Source of the DNA: Chitinophagaceae bacterium
Lineage (GTDB): Bacteria; Bacteroidota; Bacteroidia; Chitinophagales; Chitinophagaceae
Direction: 5' to 3'
Length of the DNA stretch: 11,460 bases
Assembly (NCBI GenBank): GCA_021738605.1
Contig: JAIPBY010000070.1
Coordinates: 1-11,460 of the forward strand
In this document: piece by piece, positions 7,396 to 11,460 of the stretch
How the letters are laid out: every line of letters starts with the position of its first letter
Position numbering within the stretch: position 1 is the first letter of the stretch
The notes under the pieces: model-generated
Told to the model about the DNA's origin: nothing
What the model saw: the letters and a program-made list of their open reading frames with translations, nothing else
The model's database searches: none
Position numbers and translations under genes: made by a program

Positions 7396-8283
7396 CTAAA
7401 GATGTTTTTTCACCTTGTCATAAAAAACGGGGACTTCATTCAGGGGGTCATTCATGCCCAGGGTTTCTATGGGAACATTGCCTTTATAATCAGAAGATTG
7501 GATGATTGAGCAGAGCCGCTTGAGATCCATGGGTGTTTGAACGCCATTGATCAATAATTTTTCCTTTACCTGCCAGTTCACGGCCAGCGGCATTGCTTTT
7601 CTGATCTCTTCGTAAGGGTCTGCGGCAATGAAATTACCAGTATCTACCACCAATCCCAGCCATTGGCTGTTGAGGGTTCCTATCAGTTCATGGCATTCAT
7701 CAGCCGTTCTCAGAAAGTCATTGTGGTTTTGTATGCCCAGTATGACACCATGGGATTTTGCTTTTTCGAGGCATTTGTCCAGCGCATACAGAATACGGGC
7801 ATACACCCTTTTCCTTTCATCACCAGTACTGTACTGCTTGGCTGTAAAGATGCGCAATACAGGAGCTCCCATCTTTGCGGCAACCTCTATCCAGCGCAAG
7901 ACGGTATCCATTTCCTTATTGAAGGCAATCTTGTCGCTATAGGAAAACTCATTTCTCACACCCGTACCACTTATTTCAATTCCCAATGCATGCGCCTTTC
8001 TTTTGAAGTCAAAAATTTCTGCATCAGATGGGGTTTCAGGATAGGATGAAAAATAATATCCTGTCATGTCCACAGCGTCAAAACCAGTATTGGCGCAGAA
8101 TTCTAGCAATTCATCCTTGCTGATTTTTTTCTTCATCAGCATATCGTTGAAAGAATATGCATTCAGGCTTAAGCGGAAGCGGTTTCCTTTTTTTGAGGGA
8201 ATATCATCAGAAAAAGGAACAGCCCTTGCCAGCGAGATTGCTGGAAGGGCTGTGAGAAAATTTCTTCTGTTGAGGTTGGGCAT
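7396..8283 (-). CDS. Tat-exported sugar phosphate isomerase/epimerase-family TIM-barrel protein
   Basis: I take the start at the ATG at 8283 (295 residues), one base after the TAA of the dehydrogenase gene. The longer reading from 8328 would add 15 residues ahead of the signal sequence. The N-terminus reads NRRNFL at residues 5-10 followed by a short hydrophobic stretch, which looks like a twin-arginine signal and implies periplasmic export of a folded protein. The mature part fits the xylose isomerase-like TIM barrel (AP endonuclease 2 family): FDAVDMTG (68-75), GIQNHNDF (183-190), VVDTGNF (212-218), NWQVKE (236-241) and PIETLG (271-276). Asp214 and Glu273 are retained as metal-ligand candidates. 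Gln185 and Gln238 occupy positions that are often Glu and His in this superfamily. The family acts on sugars or hydroxy-keto compounds with a divalent metal; the substrate here cannot be told. It is the last gene of a likely three-gene unit. Confidence 0.82.
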   Translation of the reverse strand: MPNLNRRNFLTALPAISLARAVPFSDDIPSKKGNRFRLSLNAYSFNDMLMKKKISKDELLEFCANTGFDAVDMTGYYFSSYPETPSDAEIFDFKRKAHALGIEISGTGVRNEFSYSDKIAFNKEMDTVLRWIEVAAKMGAPVLRIFTAKQYSTGDERKRVYARILYALDKCLEKAKSHGVILGIQNHNDFLRTADECHELIGTLNSQWLGLVVDTGNFIAADPYEEIRKAMPLAVNWQVKEKLLINGVQTPMDLKRLCSIIQSSDYKGNVPIETLGMNDPLNEVPVFYDKVKKHL

Positions 8284-8284
8284 G

Positions 8285-9331
8285 TTATATTGTTGACATG
8301 TCAATGACGAACCTGTATTTGATGTCACCCTTGATCATGCGCTCATATGCCTCGTTGATTTGGGTGATAGCAATGGTCTCAATTTCTGCAAAAATCCTGT
8401 GTTCATGGCAGAAATCAAGCATCTCCTGGGTCTCACTTATGCTGCCAATCATGGAACCAATGATGCTTCTCCTGTTTTTGATCAGGGCAAAAGGGGAAAC
8501 TTTTGGCTGGTGTTCTGGCAAGCCTACCACCAGCAGTTTTCCATTGAGTGCCAATAAATTGAGGTATTGGGTATAATCATGGTCGGCGGAAATGGCATCC
8601 AGCACAATATCAAAAGATGATGCATGGTCATTGAGTACTGCTGGATCCTTGGCCAGGATAAAATGATGTGCGCCCAGTTTGGATGCTTCCTGAACCTTGG
8701 ATGCTGATGTGCTGATAACGGTAACTTCCGCGCCAAATGCCACAGCAAATTTCACCGCCATGTGGCCCAGGCCGCCCAATCCAACCACAGCTACTTTCAT
8801 TCCTGCCTTAACACCTGCAAACCTCAGCGGAGAATAAGTAGTGATGCCAGCACAAAGCAGCGGCGCAATGCCTGCAAGGTTTTCCTCGCCCTTGATCCGC
8901 AACACATAGTTTTCATCTGTTACAATTTCAGCAGAATACCCACCCATGGTGAGCATGCCTGAACCATCTCTTTCCGGTGCGTTATAGGTTCCGGTCATTC
9001 CTTCCTCACAATATTGCTCATGGTTGTTGTTGCAGTTTTTACAGGTACGGCAGCTGTCAACCATTACACCTACTCCCACTGTTTGTCCAACAGTGAATTG
9101 GGTAACTGCTGAGCCAACTGCTTTTACTTTTCCCACGATTTCATGACCTGGAACCACAGGATAAACGGTGCCAGCCCACTCACCTCTTGCTGTATGGATG
9201 TCGCTGTGACAGATCCCACAGTAAAGAATTTCCACCTGAACATCATTTGCGCGAAGGTCTCTTCTTTGGATGTTTAGTGGTTCAATAGGAGATTGGCTAC
9301 TGGATGCTCCGTAAGCTTTAACAATTGGCAT
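8285..9331 (-). CDS. Zinc-dependent NAD(P) alcohol dehydrogenase, YahK/CAD-like
   Basis: The 348-residue protein is a complete medium-chain dehydrogenase/reductase. The catalytic zinc ligands are Cys41 (GICHSD), His63 with Glu64 (PGHEIVG) and Cys160 (LLCAG). The structural zinc lobe has Cys94, Cys97, Cys100 and Cys108. The nucleotide-binding loop is GLGGLG (184-189), and the second strand ends in STSASK (207-212) rather than an acidic residue, which in the cinnamyl-alcohol-dehydrogenase-like branch usually goes with NADP(H) preference. Enzymes of this type mainly reduce aldehydes to alcohols in the cytoplasm. No signal peptide is present. The ATG at 9331 gives the normal family N-terminus. 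The gene starts 23 AT-rich bases after the YHS lipoprotein gene and stops one base before the TIM-barrel gene, so the three are probably one transcript. The physiological substrate is unknown, and detoxification of aldehydes is only a guess. Confidence 0.92.
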   Translation of the reverse strand: MPIVKAYGASSSQSPIEPLNIQRRDLRANDVQVEILYCGICHSDIHTARGEWAGTVYPVVPGHEIVGKVKAVGSAVTQFTVGQTVGVGVMVDSCRTCKNCNNNHEQYCEEGMTGTYNAPERDGSGMLTMGGYSAEIVTDENYVLRIKGEENLAGIAPLLCAGITTYSPLRFAGVKAGMKVAVVGLGGLGHMAVKFAVAFGAEVTVISTSASKVQEASKLGAHHFILAKDPAVLNDHASSFDIVLDAISADHDYTQYLNLLALNGKLLVVGLPEHQPKVSPFALIKNRRSIIGSMIGSISETQEMLDFCHEHRIFAEIETIAITQINEAYERMIKGDIKYRFVIDMSTI

Positions 9332-9354
9332 AAATATTTATTTTTCTGAATTGA

Positions 9355-9651
9355 TTACTGTTTTGCAGCCAGGTATTTTGCAGGCTCTTTTTGGAATTCA
9401 GCCTTGCATTCTGCCGAGCAAAAACCATAGGCCTTGTCTTCATAATGGCAGGTATCGCTGATTCCTGCAGAGACGGGCATTCCACAGGCAAAATCGGTTG
9501 TATTGACCACCATTTCTGGCTTAAACTGGCTGTGGTTGTCCATGGAAGATTCCATTTCTGCAGGTTTGTTTTCAACAACAGCATTTTGTTTGTTGTTGGA
9601 GCAGGCGAAGGAAATGGTGATAAAGTAAAGGGCAATGATGGTATTTTTCAT
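9355..9651 (-). CDS. Small YHS-domain lipoprotein
   Basis: The 98-residue protein starts with a lipoprotein signal peptide: Lys2, a hydrophobic stretch, then SFAC with the likely lipidated Cys17. A polar, Asn- and Glu-rich linker (18-50) follows. The C-terminal half (about 53-95) is a YHS domain: FACGMPV (Cys56), CHYEDKAYGFCSAEC (Cys68, Cys78, Cys82), and a closing KAEFQKEPAKYL. YHS domains are found in heavy-metal transporters and as small stand-alone proteins, where their cysteines are thought to bind metal such as copper. In this protein the domain would be anchored to a membrane facing the periplasm. It is the first gene of the group leading into the alcohol dehydrogenase, 23 bases downstream. 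An overlapping reading frame in another phase covers almost the same bases but lacks any recognisable domain. The domain call is strong; metal specificity and role are not determined. Confidence 0.88.
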   Translation of the reverse strand: MKNTIIALYFITISFACSNNKQNAVVENKPAEMESSMDNHSQFKPEMVVNTTDFACGMPVSAGISDTCHYEDKAYGFCSAECKAEFQKEPAKYLAAKQ

Positions 9652-9672
9652 TGTTTTCTTTTAAAGTTACTT

Positions 9673-9702
9673 AAAATCTACTAATTCCGAGTAGCGCACA
9701 AA
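9673..9702 (-). promoter_or_regulatory. Candidate promoter for the YHS lipoprotein group
   Basis: Reading the minus strand upstream of the ATG at 9651, TTTG (9702-9699) is followed after 18 bases by TAGATTTT (9680-9673). This matches the Bacteroidota -33/-7 pattern except for the last base. Transcription would begin near 9668, giving a leader under 20 bases. A second weak -7-like string, TAACTTTA (9669-9662), lies closer to the gene. The assignment is by eye and could be chance in AT-rich DNA. Confidence 0.3.
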
Positions 9703-9709
9703 ATTGCGA

Positions 9710-9747
9710 TAGGTTTGTCTATTTCCATTGAAATCGGGTTAATTTTA
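9710..9747 (+). promoter_or_regulatory. Candidate promoter elements for the racemase-family gene
   Basis: TAGGTTTG (9710-9717) is an exact match to the Bacteroidota -7 pattern TAnnTTTG, but only a degenerate TTC lies at the right distance upstream (9685-9687). Alternatively, its TTTG (9714-9717) could serve as the -33 element for TAATTTTA (9740-9747) with a 22-base spacer. The second option would start transcription around 9754 and favour the ATG at 9785 as translation start. The sequence does not decide between them. These elements lie next to, but do not overlap, the candidate promoter of the divergent YHS lipoprotein group. Confidence 0.3.
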
Positions 9748-9784
9748 ACAACAAATAGCAGCGATGCAGCTAAATGAAACCTTT

Positions 9785-11179
9785 ATGAAGATCAGCTTTT
9801 TAAAACTCCCGGTAATTTGTTTATCATTTCTCGCCGTTTGTAGTGAATTGGATGCACAAGATAAAACTAAAAATAGTTTGCCCATTGGGGTTTTCGATTC
9901 TGGAACGGGCGGGCTGACGGTATTGGAAGCCATGCTTACCTTAGATGCCTTCAACAACATTACCGGTAAACCGGGTGCTGATGGCAGGCCCGATTTTGAC
10001 AAGGAATATTTCCAATACTTGGCAGACCAGGCCAACATGCCTTATGGAAACTATGCTGCTGAAAACAAAACAAAACTCTTGCAGGAGCATGTGGTAAAGA
10101 ACATGGATTTTTTGCTCAAGAACAGATACGATATCAATTGGATGCAGCAAGCAAGTCCCAAAGAAAAACAGTCGGTCAAGATGCTTGTTCTTGCCTGCAA
10201 TACGGCTACTGCCTTTGCCCTGGAAGAGGTCAAGCAGTTTGTACAAGACAATGGCACCAAGGCACCAGTGGTAGGGGTCATCAATGCTGGAGTAAAGGCA
10301 GCTTTGGCCTATCAATCTACCCATGAAAAAGGGGCGATAGGTGTGTTTGCTACCGCAGGTACCGTTGTGTCAGATGGTTATCCCAAGGCCATCCGGGCGC
10401 TTGCAGCATCCACGGGAATGACCACGCCTGTGATTGTGAGCCAGGGCGGATTTGGGCTTGCAGATGCCATCGATCGCGATTACAGTTTTTATGTTGATAC
10501 TGCAAGTGCTTACAGAAAAGATTATAAAGGACCATCTGTGAACAATACGAAGTATAAGATTGATACAGCGTTACTCAACGTATACAAGTTCAACAAAGAA
10601 AACAACAAGCTGCTATGCGAGTATGATGACAAGGGCAAGTGCCTTGACATCCAACTCAATGACCCTGAGAACTATGTGCGCTATCATCTCGTAAGCCTTT
10701 TTGAAAAGATGCGTGCAGAAGGAATTACCACACCCATGAATACCTTGATCCTGGGGTGCACACATTATCCATTCATGCGCGACACAATCAGGAATGTGTT
10801 GAATGAGTTGTACAACATGCAGTTCAATGGCCAACATGCTTACCGTTCAGTGTTGGCAAAGCATGTCGAGTTGATTGACCCTGCGGTGGAGACCGCAAAG
10901 GAAGCCTATATTGAATTGAGAAAGCTTGCCCTGGGTAATCCTTCGGCAAAACAGCCCAACAAATTCTTCATCACCGTTCCCAACAAGTCCTTGCCAGAAG
11001 TGCAACTCCAATCAGATGGATGGTTCACCTATGCATACAAGTACGGAAGACAAGAAGGGGCAAACAAGCCATTTGTGCTGTTCACCCCTTTTGATGATAA
11101 GAATATTTCTGAAGCAACCTACCAGCGATTAAAAGCAGCGCTGCCGGCAGTTTATAAGGCTGTCGAGGCTGCGCAATAG
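9785..11179 (+). CDS. Exported, enlarged glutamate racemase-family (Asp/Glu racemase) protein
   Basis: I start at the ATG at 9785 (464 residues), where the signal peptide MKISFLKLPV... begins; an in-frame ATG at 9764 adds seven residues. Cleavage is likely after LDA (residue 24). The racemase motifs are clear: IGVFDSGTGGLTVLE with the catalytic-type Asp38, ANMPYGNY (83-90, equivalent to the PYG segment of MurI), VLACNTATA with Cys138, PVVGVINAG (161-169), GVFATAGTV (186-194), LILGCTHYPF with Cys325 and His327, and VELIDPAVETA near 361. MurI interconverts L- and D-glutamate without cofactor, using the two cysteines. Typical MurI is ~270 residues and cytosolic. This protein is exported, has about 30 extra residues before the PYG motif, about 75 more between the cysteines and a tail of roughly 90 residues after the last shared motif. 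Activity on Glu, Asp or another substrate in the periplasm is plausible but unproven. It is transcribed divergently from the YHS group. Confidence 0.85.
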   Translation: MKISFLKLPVICLSFLAVCSELDAQDKTKNSLPIGVFDSGTGGLTVLEAMLTLDAFNNITGKPGADGRPDFDKEYFQYLADQANMPYGNYAAENKTKLLQEHVVKNMDFLLKNRYDINWMQQASPKEKQSVKMLVLACNTATAFALEEVKQFVQDNGTKAPVVGVINAGVKAALAYQSTHEKGAIGVFATAGTVVSDGYPKAIRALAASTGMTTPVIVSQGGFGLADAIDRDYSFYVDTASAYRKDYKGPSVNNTKYKIDTALLNVYKFNKENNKLLCEYDDKGKCLDIQLNDPENYVRYHLVSLFEKMRAEGITTPMNTLILGCTHYPFMRDTIRNVLNELYNMQFNGQHAYRSVLAKHVELIDPAVETAKEAYIELRKLALGNPSAKQPNKFFITVPNKSLPEVQLQSDGWFTYAYKYGRQEGANKPFVLFTPFDDKNISEATYQRLKAALPAVYKAVEAAQ

Positions 11180-11185
11180 GCCTTG

Positions 11186-11460
11186 TTATTTTGCTGCAGA
11201 AATTTTCAATGTCCAAACATGATCGGTTGCTGCTTTCAATTCAGCAGGAACCATGATGTCATAACCCGTTTCGGTTTTTTTCCATTTCAGGTTCTTCTTT
11301 CCTCCCAGGATGTTGATGGTTGCCTTTTCAGGAATGTCGATCTTGCTGATGTTGATCTTGCCTTCAGCAGGAAAATCAAAAAGGAAAATATACTGTGTAT
11401 TACCGTCCTTGGATTTGGTGAAGCGGATATGCTCTCCTTCATTGAAGGCCTTGTTCATCC
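11186..11460 (-). CDS. Probable alpha-L-fucosidase (GH29), C-terminal end only
   Basis: The reading frame is open to the window edge, so only the last 90 or so residues of the protein are seen and the Met at 11458 is probably internal. The visible part resembles the C-terminal beta-sandwich of Bacteroidota GH29 alpha-L-fucosidases. It has FNEGEHIRFTKSKDG followed by a strand ending LFDFP, then ISKIDIPEKATINILGGKKN, LKWKKTETGYDIMVP and a final TDHVWTLKIS. These fit the family pattern of an 'IRFT..kdg..Y' strand, an 'I..LG' strand, an 'l.Wk....G..i..P' strand and a closing 'lKI' strand. GH29 enzymes release L-fucose from glycans; the catalytic barrel would lie outside the window, so activity cannot be judged. 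Another glycoside hydrolase with a similar C-terminal domain is possible. It converges on the racemase gene with six bases between the stop codons. Confidence 0.6.
   Translation of the reverse strand, partial: MNKAFNEGEHIRFTKSKDGNTQYIFLFDFPAEGKINISKIDIPEKATINILGGKKNLKWKKTETGYDIMVPAELKAATDHVWTLKISAAK

Noticed and set aside
7663..8049. 128-codon open frame antisense to the TIM-barrel gene
   Set aside because: It is opposite a conserved enzyme gene, the translation has no family features, and there is no plausible start region.
9318..9635. 105-codon open frame overlapping the YHS lipoprotein gene in another phase
   Set aside because: The competing frame 9355-9651 has a lipobox and a complete YHS domain. 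This one is Thr/Pro/Asn-rich and would overlap the dehydrogenase start.
9764..9784. Start of the racemase gene at the upstream ATG (9764)
   Set aside because: It adds seven residues including Glu ahead of a signal peptide that is already well formed from 9785. It is not excluded, only less likely.
9836..9844. Lipobox reading of the racemase N-terminus (LAVC)
   Set aside because: Val directly before the Cys is unusual for a lipobox, and a conventional signal peptidase I site (LDA|Q) follows five residues later.

Overview
The window looks like a chromosomal segment of a member of the Bacteroidota, most plausibly a Chitinophagia/Sphingobacteriia-type environmental organism. The evidence is two C-terminal type IX secretion (T9SS) sorting domains (one type A, one type B), a PorP/SprF-family outer-membrane protein, a GH29-like C-terminus, and upstream regions with loose matches to the Bacteroidota promoter pattern (TTG near -33, TAnnTTTG near -7). 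Placement below phylum level is inference. There is no sign of phage, transposon, CRISPR or RNA genes, and no gene-free stretch above 150 bases.

Layout, left to right. (1) The 3' end of a thioredoxin gene on + (1-243). (2) A 1011-residue secreted multidomain protein on + (301-3336): signal peptide, jelly-roll domain, Ig-like domain, second jelly-roll domain, a complete endonuclease/exonuclease/phosphatase catalytic domain, and a type A T9SS signal. (3) Converging on it with one base between the stop codons, a minus-strand pair: an M43-type metalloprotease with repeated beta-sandwich modules and a type B T9SS signal (7304-4347), followed one base later by a PorP/SprF-family gene with a GTG start (4345-3338). 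(4) Upstream on the same strand, a compact group: a YHS-domain lipoprotein (9651-9355), a zinc alcohol dehydrogenase of the YahK/CAD type (9331-8285), and a Tat-signal-bearing xylose-isomerase-like TIM-barrel protein (8283-7396), which starts one base after the dehydrogenase stop. (5) Divergent from this group, a glutamate-racemase-family protein with a signal peptide and enlarged domain (9785-11179, +). (6) Converging on it, the C-terminal end of what is probably an alpha-L-fucosidase (minus, from 11186 past the window end).

Most products are exported: a surface or secreted nuclease and protease that use T9SS, the outer-membrane partner of type B substrates, a lipoprotein, a Tat substrate and an exported racemase. 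The PorP/SprF-protease pair is a recognisable functional unit, since type B substrates generally need a PorP/SprF-like protein. The YHS/ADH/TIM-barrel group is probably one transcript, but its shared job is not evident. The item most worth a second look is the exported glutamate-racemase homologue. It keeps the Asp and both Cys motifs, yet has a signal peptide, about 75 extra residues between the two cysteines, and a C-terminal extension of roughly 90 residues.
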